This document shows positions 25,347-40,230 of a stretch of DNA of 64,000 nt, piece by piece. The stretch spans positions 5,542,159-5,606,158 of the forward strand of contig CM035352.1 in assembly GCA_020137815.1 (NCBI GenBank), given 5' to 3'. Below the pieces are notes generated by a model. It was given only the letters and a program-made list of their open reading frames with translations, was not told the origin of the DNA and searched no databases. Within the stretch, counting starts at the first letter, position 1. The number at the start of each line of letters is the position of its first letter. A program made the translations under genes and the position numbers. The stretch is from Hormiphora californensis (taxonomy: Eukaryota; Ctenophora; Tentaculata; Cydippida; Pleurobrachiidae).

Positions 25347-27915
25347 AATTAGAGAGAACGATAGTTATAAAACGAGATATATCACGTCGAGAGAGAAAGA
25401 AACAACTGTAAATTAAAGGCTCTGTAGTAATGAAGTCTCCGCTAATATAGAGCAGGCCAATTTCTGAGGGTCACTGCACTGTGAAACTGAGTTCAAACTG
25501 GAACTATTGGTCTCGTGTTAGAGGGTCACTGCACACTGTGAAACTGAGTTCAAACTGGAACTATTAGTATTGGTCTCGTGTTAGAGGGTCACTGCACACT
25601 GTGAAACTGAGTTCAAACTGGAACTAAGGAACCGATACAAGTAAACAACCAATCACAACTCGCTATTTAGGTCACGTGACTGGTTATCAGCCAATCAGGG
25701 ACCAGTATTTCCTGATTCGGTCGGTTCCTGCTGGAACTATTGGTCTCGTGTTAGAGGGTCACTGCACACTGTGAAACTGAGTTCAAACTGGAACTATTGG
25801 TCTCGTGTTAGAGGGTCACTGCACACTGTGAAACTGAGTTCAAACTGGAACTAAGGAACCGATACAAGTAAACAACCAATCACAACTCGCTATTTAGGTC
25901 ACGTGACTGGTTATCAGCCAATCAGGGACCAGTATTTCCTGATTCGGTCGGTTCCTGCTGGAACTATTGGTCTCGTGTTAGAGCTGTAAAGACACTACAT
26001 ATTAGAGAAACTCTGCCACTAGTCCACTACCTACCTGCTCTATAGCACATGATAATTAGTTTAGGCGGGTTCCGGGTCTTATGTAGCAAAATCCAGATAT
26101 TGGCTACATATAACTACATTCTAAAATACCGTGTACCTCAATTTTCCAAGCCAAATATCTTTTACCCAAGGAGCCCGGTAAATTGAGGTTTTGACTGAGG
26201 TTATGTTAATTAATAATTATCTAGTTTGTGTTGACTTTTCATATGCCCCACAGAGCACGGCAAGAACAGCTAAAGGAATTGTCGAGAGAATTGGAACAAA
26301 CGAATCAAGATAATCGACATCTTCAGAAGAAACTACAAGATCTGGCGACACGGGTTCAGGTTGGTCAAATTGTCTGAACGAATGGCACACCTTTTTGTTG
26401 AGTAAGTAGTACTTACTTATATTATAAGTACTCAACAAACACTTTTGGTGTCGAATATGAATAATATTGTAGTTTTACAAATACCAAAAAGTAGTACATA
26501 TCACCCCATTATGATCTTGTCTTGATCTAGCTAAGAGTCTCTATGATATATAGATCTGAGAGGATAAGTGGTTGTTGAATGTAGTAGTAGAACGTGGGTT
26601 GTCTATCACTTAATATGGGTTATGTAACCCCTTTAAGCTTTTTAACATGAAATCATGAAATGAATCTAATTTTCTAATTCTATACCACCAAATTGAATAT
26701 AATGTTGGCATAACTGTACATGCTTCTTATTAGCCGGGTGTGATGGGTAGACCGCGGTAGAGTGTGATTTTGTTCCCCCTTTTGGGACAGTTAGGTACAG
26801 TACAAAGAGAGCAAACTTAAGAATAAGGATTGCTGGGAAACTGTACTTAAAAAGTGTCTGTACTTCGTGCTTTGTATAGTGTTTATCGATAAACGAACCG
26901 CAAGGAATGTTGTCTAATTGGTTGTTCTCCTTTACATTTGTAAAAGAGGTTTCCCGTGCGGGGTGCGGTGAAACAGGGTCGAGCAAGGCAACTAATTGGG
27001 GGGTTAACTGCTCAATGAACTTAAATGAACTAATTTTCAGAATTGTGATGGCTGTGCAAAGCTGAAAACACAAATACGAACAATGCAAGACAGCAATGGC
27101 AAGAGGATAGTGGATATTCCGACGCTAAAACCTATAAAGGTAACAACAGGGTGCAGTTAATTAGTCTACCAAGAGATAGAATTATAGCTAATTGGTCACG
27201 TCATTATTTATGCTAAACTTATATTTCCGCGAGTGCTACATACAGGAATATATAGCAGCATAATTAAAAGTTATGCGTCTCCCGGAATGTTCTATAAGAC
27301 ACACGTCATTCCATTGTGGCCCATACAATTAAACCACTAGCCATTATACTACATGACTGTTATACCGCCGCACACGCTCGCCTCACTCTCCCCAGCGGGC
27401 TATCCCAAGGGCCCGGTGAGGAGAGGGCAGTCTTTTGTGAGACAAAAAACCACACACACACACCCACACTCAGGACACCACCATCCCACTACCACTCTCT
27501 CCACAACTTGATACACACCAACGAGATGACGATGTTATTGATCAGCGCTCAGATTTCATTACACCAACTGATGAGATACCCGATCAGCCTCATCCACCCA
27601 TGCCGCCAGCCACCCCTCCTCTAGCCAAGGATCTGGAAACCCTCCGACAGCCCCAAGAAGTAGTCCCAATGGTCCGGGCCACCATAGATTCCCCTGAAGA
27701 GGCCAGGATGGTTGAGAGGGTTACTGTGAGTTTAGTGGACTAATGCAGTTAAAATCAACAAAGAGGAAGAGGAGGAGAGTAAGGGGATGTTTGATCGGAT
27801 CAGGGATATGTTTGGAGGTGGTGCAGATTCAGATGTCTATGGGACGTACTCAATTCAAACATCTAACTGTTCCGTGTGTAGGGCTGCACGGGGAGAACCC
27901 TCCCCTGACTCATGA
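20221..27915 (+). CDS. Coiled-coil protein, nine exons, unrecognised family
   Basis: Exons 20221-20352, 20445-20576, 20729-20839, 20950-21045, 21437-21552, 26254-26359, 27041-27139, 27474-27725 and 27766-27915 (TGA) join in phase into about 397 residues. The N-terminal exon start is uncertain. Exons 1-6 are heptad-like and charged (KLRQEIGRLQRTLSEKED, LKELSRELEQTNQDN), so a long parallel coiled coil is likely. Exon 7 has a C-x2-C (NCDGCAKL). Exon 8 is Pro/Asp-rich and disordered. The last exon has KGMFDRIRDMFGGG and ends after a C-x2-C (CSVC). It could be a scaffold or adaptor, but I do not recognise the family. Intron 5 (21553-26253) is far larger than the rest and holds a GPCR gene on the other strand. 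Confidence 0.75.
21798..22910 (-). CDS. Class A (rhodopsin-like) G-protein-coupled receptor
   Basis: A seven-helix receptor. TM1 has GLLGNIIVLYG (the conserved G-x2-N), read upstream of the first in-frame Met at 22826. The frame is closed a few codons further up, so a 5' exon is needed; a plausible acceptor (tcttctgag) ends at 22911. TM2 has the LAILD Asp. The TM3 Cys and the TM3 end (MISIYRFYSLCLPF) follow, where the usual D/E-R-Y is Y-R-F. TM6 has VTPMM, and TM7 ends NPMIY, the N-P-x2-Y motif. The tail of about 60 residues is Gly/Asn/Ser-rich. The third loop has a Ser run (ACSSSSSIST). The gene lies wholly inside intron 5 of the coiled-coil gene, antisense. The ligand class cannot be told from sequence alone. 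Confidence 0.9.
   Translation of the reverse strand, partial: LGYNILLSYHSIATIWGLLGNIIVLYGSMRYKAISVDKISTILVETLAILDLTIVVTFVIPVWCTLIGRRWILGPVLCYIQGFVGFSCSMVEMTVIQMISIYRFYSLCLPFSARAIDSSTARKFVAGVIVFIGGYMLCIHLMGQYWFFSPGMLSCQPSGITDPRDIMMVYTIVATVLTVMVPVVTIIVSNIGILVIVGRSNFAKMKREIKTQGLNACSSSSSISTGKNKLRQISSNFPGKKAIVTVCLVAWVFVVAVTPMMVRILLQTRGVQLPEVFLIISIEMLFLNSLANPMIYTVTNKRFRRFLMNWLQRDTSSVSDGGSHGNHFNGNGTSAAGNFTVKHVEGHQLSVARSLNSLQRNTPTLPRTGK
24072..24151 (+). mobile_element. Short TIR element, family A
   Basis: TTGTTATGTTCTAACCC at the start and CTAGCTAGGCAA at the end. It is flanked by CTACTGAT and CTACTGAG, an 8-bp duplication with one mismatch. There is an internal hairpin (ttcgggtgcagggcgcccgaa). Confidence 0.85.
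25255..25337. repeat. (GA)n microsatellite
   Basis: GA repeat with small interruptions, in the large intron. Confidence 0.95.
25626..25730. mobile_element. hAT-like MITE, copy 1
   Basis: Same family as 50200-50308. The right end is TTCGGTCGGTTCCTG and the left end AAGGAACCGA (first base changed from C). It is flanked by an 8-bp duplication, CTGGAACT. Confidence 0.88.
25853..25957. mobile_element. hAT-like MITE, copy 2
   Basis: Identical in placement and sequence to the copy at 25626, including CTGGAACT on both sides. It arose by tandem amplification rather than a second insertion. Confidence 0.88.
26922..26991 (+). mobile_element. Short TIR element, family A
   Basis: TTGTTCTCC at the left, GAGCAAGGCAA at the right, flanked by a perfect 8-bp duplication, CTAATTGG. 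It lies between exons 6 and 7 of the coiled-coil gene. Confidence 0.9.
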
Positions 27916-29377
27916 TGATTTCAAGATTTATGGACCCATGTCAGTAAATAGCCCTGGGATGAGCAGTGATGGGTCCGTTTTGTCCTGTTTGTCAGACAAG
28001 AGAGGACCATGAGAGGGGTCATGACAGTACAGGCCCAGATTGAATACAGTGATTTACCGGCACTGTAAGTTGCAGATCAGCATTTTCATAAAGCACACAA
28101 ACTATATTGGCATCAATCACACATACCACTTTATAATTTTCCTGGCATATTTTTTAATTCATCTTTTAACTTGCCAGTCATGACAATTTTTCATAAATGA
28201 GAAAACTACACAATCCAACAAAACCGATAAACGACTGAAATAGTATAGTAATTGGTGACATTGACACCTAGTGCGTGCGAGATCGAGCTCAATCTTGGTC
28301 GCGCACGGTGTCTATGTCACCAAGTATAGTAATACTATTACTAATTTAATCAAGCCTTTTCCCGTCCTGAAATCCGTGCTTGTCTCTCAGCTGCCCCCAC
28401 CAAATTAACAAATTAACAAGACAACTGTATTCCGCAGGAAGGGAAAGGAAAGTTAAAGTAGCAGAATGCTGTATCTCTATTGATAAAGGAGTATTACTGC
28501 GTGCTGTGCATGTGTATAAGGAGTTGTCGATCATCATGATACTGGGGAATGCAGTGAGAGAGAGTACTTTCTGGTGATGATAGGAAGATTACTGACAGAT
28601 TGTATTAAAACAACAACGCAGTGCTCAGTTGAGAACCATGAACAATCGATGTGACGTATATTTGCCGAGAAGTGTTCAGAGTGGAATATTGGGAATAATA
28701 TTTGGTAATTGATCTGAGAGAGATATCGTGGTGTCAGAGGGGATACATGCATACTTGTTGAAAATGATGTACAGATGTAAATGGCGGTCTGCAAAGTTAT
28801 TGTTTTTTACACCACTTATCCAGTTTGTTTCAAATTATTAAGGAAGATACTGACCAATTTTAATCGAATGAGCCCACCTGACCGTCCCCGGGTGTACTAT
28901 AACTGTACAAGGGTGTTGTATTGCATACCCCAGTGCGCTCAGATGGGGTCGGCGGCGCCAGACAGCTTTCTGTCTACTACCCCGGCTGCAAAATTGTAAC
29001 AAGACATACTGACTGGAGGCGCTGTCCCGATCTGAGCGTAGATTCACAAGTTTTTCATACAGCACCATTGTCCTGAACTGAGCACAATTTGAATTAGTAA
29101 TTGTCAGTTACTAATTCAAATTACTTCTTTCTTTGTGTCCCTCGCAAAATATTATGAACATCTGTTAGTATAAACACTGTTTATTAAACAGTGTGTACGG
29201 CCACTCTGTATCTCTCTCTCTCTCTCTCTCTCTCTCCCTCTCTCTGTAAAGAGCGAGAGAGACTGAGAGAGAGGCCTCCTCTCACTCTCAGAGGAAACAA
29301 TCAAATAAACTGCGAAGCAAGGTGGTAAAACAGTCCTGTGCAGCACATCATCTCGTCTAGCTCATCCTCTCTCTCTC

Positions 29378-29455
<78 letters not shown>

Positions 29456-29467
29456 ACTCTCTCTCTC

Positions 29468-29513
<46 letters not shown>

Positions 29514-29630
29514 TCTCCTCTCAAATAATTCATTACACAGTATTGCTCTTGGCTTGTTGTGTGCTCCTCAATACATCTCCCGTACCACTAATAATAATTG
29601 GTGCCTGTACCTCGTGAAACTGATCAGTCA
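27916..29630. other. Intergenic, no gene supported
   Basis: A short open segment at about 28003-28064 ends in a good donor (ggcactgtaagt) but cannot be joined to a neighbour with confidence. Imperfect palindromes lie at 28253-28323 (arms ttggtgaca/tgtcaccaa) and 29085-29125 (atttgaattagtaa and its complement). A (CT)n tract at 29370-29510 lies just upstream of the next start codon. Confidence 0.5.
29370..29510. repeat. (CT)n microsatellite upstream of the C22orf15-like gene
   Basis: About 140 bp of CT with two CACT interruptions. It ends 120 bp before the start codon at 29631. Confidence 0.95.
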
Positions 29631-30832
29631 ATGTTTATTATTTTATTTTACGGAGGTACGACCAAATTATTGCCTTGCTTGACCCTCTCTCAGTACCCCA
29701 GAGAGGGGTTTGAACAAAACAGCCAAATTATACTGTGTCAGTATCTTCCTAGTTTATTGAATGAATTGTTCCGAAGGCCAACCTATCCTCCTGACCCTTA
29801 TCCCCCTATCCAATTGTTTCAGAGGGAGGAGAGGCGTTGTTAAATCCCAATTGTCCCATCCTGAACCTGCTTCACATGGTACGGAAGTTATGTGGTATAA
29901 CTGACTCTGACATTGACCTATGTACCCTGAGGGGTGTGGTCAGTCATCTCAGCACTGTCCCCAGTCAAAGTGTTTCAGCAAGGCCCTTCCTGAAGGAACG
30001 AACTGGTTATGTTGTCGTCAGGGTTATCAGTAAGTAGAAATTCTACTAGAATCGAAGTAGAACGTGTGGGAGCTAAAAGTCGTTGGGATGTCGGGCCATG
30101 AGTTGCTGAGTACACCCGGCTCAACTGTCTGGCGCCGCGACCCCATCTGAGACCCCATTGAGAATCAAATGGGGTATGCCATACAGCCAGCTCAACAAGG
30201 TATGATGTTGGTGACGTACCACTGGTACTACTAGCGGGACGGGACCAGGGTAGCTGTAGAATAGTTAATCACTTGATTATATTTTCAGAGAATGATAACT
30301 ACATTCGCTACTTTCCTCTCTGTCATACCTCCCTACAAACCAAGGACTTCCTCACTCAGTTGAGAGGTATGTGTTTTGCAAAATGTAGTAGGACCGGGGG
30401 GGGGGGGTTGGAGCCAGGATAGTAGGGGAAGTAACCAATTCAATTGGTATCAATGACTCACACTAAATCGTGATTAGCAGTATTAACACAGTGGGGATGG
30501 GTTTGTTGAGAAAGGGGTTGAGTAATGAGTAACAAGGTGGGAATGGGGATAGTGGTGACCCCAACTGCTACATGTTAACGTAGTGCCCTTAATACCAGCC
30601 CGTAGTATTTTCCCTTTCAGAGCAAGAGAGGCTTGGTACAGATACAGGGAGTAATGACACCAATTCCACCTCCAACTGCGTCCAAAAAGAGGCCCGATTT
30701 ATTGAGGATATCCAGAGTGTAGCACGATCCTCCAAACGAGGAAAGAAATCTGTGGTCAGTGCAGTTTCTAACCAGCTAGGAGTGCCTGGTTCCACTGGGT
30801 CTAGAAAATCCGCATCCTCCCTCCATAAATAA
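29631..30832 (+). CDS. C22orf15-like protein
   Basis: Exons 29631-29655, 29823-30029, 30289-30366 and 30621-30832 join in phase (1, 1, 1) to 173 codons. The short first exon gives MFIILFYGE, continuing GGEALLNPNCPILNLL. A strongly conserved-looking FLKERTGYVVVRVI precedes KNDNYIRYF. From memory of the family, vertebrate C22orf15 has the same order: Met-Phe-Ile start, a Cys-containing beta-grasp-like first part, then LLKER-x-YVLVRII. The C-terminal 70 residues are polar, Ser/Lys-rich and probably disordered, ending SLHK. The family's biochemical function is unknown. The start is well placed because the tiny first exon matches the family N-terminus and phase. Confidence 0.78.
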
Positions 30833-31464
30833 CCGCACACTCGTTCTGAGAAGACTCAAGATGGACCATATCAAAGAGTGTGCGGCTATGTGCCCTAAAA
30901 TACATTTAAAGACAGTGTTTTCAGTTGGTAAAAATCAAATTTGATCATATCACATGTGTACGAAACCTTCTCACACCACTCTCACTATTTGGATTTCCGA
31001 TCCACTCCAAACTTTCAACTGAGGGTGGGTTAAGTTTGAAGTGGGAAGCGATCTATTATCATGCCGAGTAGCTCGCTGACTAAAAATACAACAGAAAGAT
31101 GCCCCTAACTAGAGGGGACCAAGCGTTTTGTGCTAAGAGAATTTACTAACATACATAGCAGTCAGCCACGAAAAAGCCACTTATAATATTCATGATTCCC
31201 CTGTGTTAAGATATATCTCCTGTGTAGATATTGCCCTCTGTAAAATATAACGTTGTTTGGGAGATTTACACACACAATATAGTGGCTATCACAGAATATT
31301 AAATGTGGCCAACTTCGCCCCCATTATAAAACGAACAATAACATAACTCTGCCAACTCAGATACGATTATACAACGCTTATAAACCACACTACACAGTCC
31401 TTCAATCTTCACAGCTCTAGATACGAATTATTTGTTTGATACGAAGTCCTTTCTTTCTCCAACG
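30833..31464. other. Intergenic between convergent genes
   Basis: The C22orf15-like and SPTLC2-type genes converge here. Both 3' untranslated regions must lie in this stretch. No further feature is seen. Confidence 0.6.
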
Positions 31465-37303
<5,839 letters not shown>

Positions 37304-37474
37304 TTGTGTTAGTAGTTAGTTACTACATACTGGCAAAAATATCATCATCGGTTCAAAGTCATTTCAATCACTCGAGAAGGAGAGTGTGACTCAGAAGGGA
37401 GAGATCTCCCCAAAAAAATGCAGGAGCAAAGAACTTTAAATCAAATAAGCGTCTCGGAATTATTTAGGTCTTAA

Positions 37475-37943
37475 AGTGAGAGTGGACCGGATCAGAATTG
37501 GACAAGTTTTTTGTAGGTAGTAGAGATTTGATTTCTGAGCATTTTGCATTTTTGCCGCTCAAAATCGACCCAGCCATCACTAAGATATTTTTGTTATGTT
37601 GGGAGAATTCCTGCTGGATCAATATTTATCAAACAGGATAGAAACAATCCTTGTGTTTTACAAACACATTCTTTAAATTTTTAATATGCTGGCTTGCATT
37701 GCCCTGCTTCTGTGCATGGACATGTCAACCTCACTGCTTATATTCAGAATGTGTTAGTAAAACACCAAGATTGTTTCTTTTCTGTTTTATTCATACTGAT
37801 TAAACAGGAGTTCTCCCAACATAACAAAAATATCTCAGTGATGGGTGAGTCGATCTTCAGCGGCAAAAACGCAAAATGCTCAGAAAGCTAATCTCTACTA
37901 CCTACAACAAACTTGTCCAATTCTGATTCGGTCCACTCTCACT
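37475..37943. mobile_element. TTAA-flanked inverted-repeat element
   Basis: Arms of about 140 bp (37475-37616 and 37806-37943) are inverted copies, starting AGTGAGAGTGGACCGGATCA and ending in the near-complement. TTAA is directly outside both ends (37471-37474, 37944-37947), as for elements that insert at TTAA (piggyBac-like, Kolobok-like). The 190-bp centre is unique and non-coding. It lies upstream of SPTLC2 exon 1. Confidence 0.75.
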
Positions 37944-38139
37944 TTAAATGCATGGCCTGTTTTCACCAATAATGAATAATCGCTCATAATCAAGAATCGA
38001 GATTCAAGATTTAAATAGCAGGCAGCTCAAAGACGAACTTGTGAGCTGTATGTGTTGTGAGTTGTTCTGAGCTGTGAGTGTTATTTGGTACAGAAAAAGA
38101 CAATTCCGAGAATCCTTAGTATATTACTCTGAATAAGAA

Positions 38140-39094
38140 GTTTACAAGTTTACAAGTTTACAAGTTTACAATTAAAGTTTTATTTATAAAGAAACAGGCC
38201 TTCCCTGAATGGGTCCACCTAAATAAAATCAAGTTGAAAAACTATCCCTTCACACTCACACTCATCAGCACAGCACAGCACATTGAGGCGAAAGGTCATT
38301 TGGAAGTGGCGGGTACCCTCTGACTGGAGGACGATCGTGAAATCCTGTCAAGTAATTGCCCAATGATGATTTGAACTGGTTCAAGCTCACACAAGAATTG
38401 ACAGCAGCAGGTAGAGTGTTCCATAAATGAGCTGCTCTTGGACCAAATGAGCAGTGAAATTGATTAGCTCGTTTCGTTTCTGCTCTATAGGGGTAAGGTG
38501 GTGGGACTATCCGCATACCCAGTCTAGCGTGCTGTTGAAATACTAGGTTGGCAGAGTTAGGTACAAAACCATGAATCGTCTTCCACACATGAATCAGAAT
38601 GTAGCGCTGTCTCCGACGCTGAAGGGACATAAGATTGAGCAATTTCAGTCTATCCCAATAGTCATGACCCTGCATACCATCAAGACGTCTGGTGAAACAA
38701 CGTTGGACATTCTCAATAGCCTTGATATCACCAGCCTTGGAAGGGTTCCAGACTAGGCAACAGTACTCAAGAATAGGCCTGACCAAGGACTTGAAAAGCT
38801 GTACCATAACCTCCGGAGAACGGTCCCGAAAAACGCTGAATATCCAGCCACTCAAGAGGGAAGCCTTCCGCACTATGATAGAAATGTGCCTCGTCCATGA
38901 CCCATCTGCAGACATCTGGACACCCAGATCACGAACATCAGGTTCGGGGGTCAACTGCACACCTGAGCTTGTAGTATATGAAAACACTTCAGCTGCGAAA
39001 GGAAACTGTCTGAGGATAGCAGACTTATTCAGACTATAGCTCAAGAGCTGAAATTTATCCTCATGTAACTTCATATTGTTCTTCTTTGCCCATA
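38140..39094 (-). pseudogene. Non-LTR retrotransposon fragment, C-terminal part of reverse transcriptase ORF
   Basis: The minus ORF from 39074 to 38265 (269 residues) is the post-catalytic end of a LINE polymerase protein: NMKLHEDKF, VRDLGVQMSADGSW, VRPILEYCCLVWNP, RRRQRYILIHVWK and a final WNTLPAAVNSC block. The frame is open a few codons further (LWAKKN), then stops at the foldback element starting at 39095. Reverse transcriptase palm and endonuclease domains are absent, so this is a 5'-truncated insertion. The 3' end has a short tandem tail (acaagttt units at 38143-38172, plus strand). Confidence 0.85.
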
Positions 39095-39471
39095 ATAAAG
39101 TTCAAGAGCCTCCAAGAGCGCACCCCATCCAAGAGAGACCAAAATCAAGAGCGCACCACAATCAAGAGAGACCAAAATCAAGAGCACACTACAATCAAGA
39201 GAGACCAAAATCAAGAGCACACCAGAATCAAGAGAGACCAAATCAAGAGCGCACCACAATCAAGAGAGACCAAAATCAAGAGAGACCAAAATCAAGAGCA
39301 CACCAGAATCAAGAGAGACCAAATCAAGAGCGCACCACAATCAAGAGAGGCCAAATTCAAGAGCGCACCACATCTGGTATCTTCTGGATAGGGAGCTCTC
39401 TTGATTGTGGTGCGCTCTTGATTTTGGTCTCTCTTGGATGGGGTGCGCTCTTGGAGGCTCTTGAACTTTAT
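39095..39471. mobile_element. Foldback element with internal ~33-bp tandem repeats
   Basis: Ends ATAAAGTTCAAGAGCCTCC and its complement give arms of about 75 bp (39095-39170, 39392-39471). The interior is tandem variants of a unit containing aaaatcaagagcgcacca and caatcaagagagacc. It abuts the truncated LINE. ORFs through it (IKRDQNQER repeats) are by-products of the repeat. Confidence 0.85.
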
Positions 39472-39734
39472 CATGGTTCCTTATTGAAACTGAAAAGAAC
39501 AGGCAACTATTTTTAGTTTTTGAAAGTTGAAACTAATTTTTAAAAAATGAAAAATCACCAAAATTTTTTTTCAGGTTTTTCAGGTTTTTTTTAAGCTGAC
39601 AAAATTGACATTCATTGCGCGGCGGGCTCTGTTGGCATGCGCTGCATAACCCCGGCGCGCGTTTTTCAGGCCATGGCCGGGATTATATTATGTTATTTCG
39701 CGAAATTTCGCAAAATTTCGTTTTTTTTAAAATA

Positions 39735-40230
39735 GGGCGCGATTATAATCTGGGTGCCTTGCAGCCTGTTTACAGGTGCGCGCTGCCAAAGGAGTATACT
39801 TAGACCGACTTTTTTCAAACGGCTATAAAGTCGGATTTTTTGAAACTGTCACCCCCCTTGAGTTTTCAAATTTCTTTAAATGACCATAAGTCCGGTTCCT
39901 GATGAGATAAAGACTTGAAATTTGGAGGTTATAAAGATCTTGCTAAGTTCTTCCGAACCTCCAAATTTCAAGTCTCTATCTTATCAGGAACCGGAGATAT
40001 GACAAATTTGTTATTTCAGGGGGGTGACAGGTTCAAAAAATCCGACTTTAGCCACGCAACCACATGGCCAATTTGAGTAAACTAAACGGTAACTGATAGA
40101 GAATCGATAGCCCTAACCGATAACCCCAAACCAAACCCTAACCAGACCCTAACGGATAGCCCTAACCCGTCGCGCGCGCTAAAACTACGAATTGTTAGCA
40201 ATGGAAGGCACCCAGATTTTAACGTTTTCC
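39735..40230. repeat. Dispersed repeat, copy 2, interrupted
   Basis: Matches 4215-4490 but is split by the TA element at 39828-40048. It stops at 'gattttaacgttttcc', where the RTE-like LINE sequence begins. It shares the CCCTAAC-rich block at 40110-40165. Confidence 0.8.
39828..40048. mobile_element. TA-flanked inverted-repeat element (mariner-like MITE)
   Basis: Starts AAGTCGGATTTTTTGAAACT and ends in its near-complement, with TA on both sides. The interior is an almost complete hairpin, with a block containing gacttgaaatttggagg inverted around 39940. Comparison with the uninterrupted repeat at about 4300 shows where it went in. Confidence 0.85.

Larger units (their letters stand above)
22911..25465. 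other. Intronic stretch, no exon seen
   Basis: Part of the large intron of the coiled-coil gene, upstream of the GPCR. The missing GPCR 5' exon and promoter should lie here, but I cannot place them. It contains the family A element at 24072 and a (GA)n tract at 25255-25337. Confidence 0.5.
25466..25983. repeat. Tandem array of a ~57-bp unit, two units carrying an hAT-like element
   Basis: The unit beginning gagggtcactgcacactg and ending ctcgtgtta starts at 25466, 25521, 25584, 25754 and 25811. The third and fifth units each contain the same 105-bp TIR element at the same position. The array therefore expanded after the element inserted. Confidence 0.9.

Noticed and set aside
28003-28064. Short exon-like segment ending in gtaagt after the coiled-coil gene stop
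   Set aside because: It has no upstream exon with matching phase, and the coiled-coil gene already has a stop at 27915.
39076-39516. ORFs with IKRDQNQERT repeats on both strands
   Set aside because: By-products of the 33-bp tandem repeat in the foldback element.
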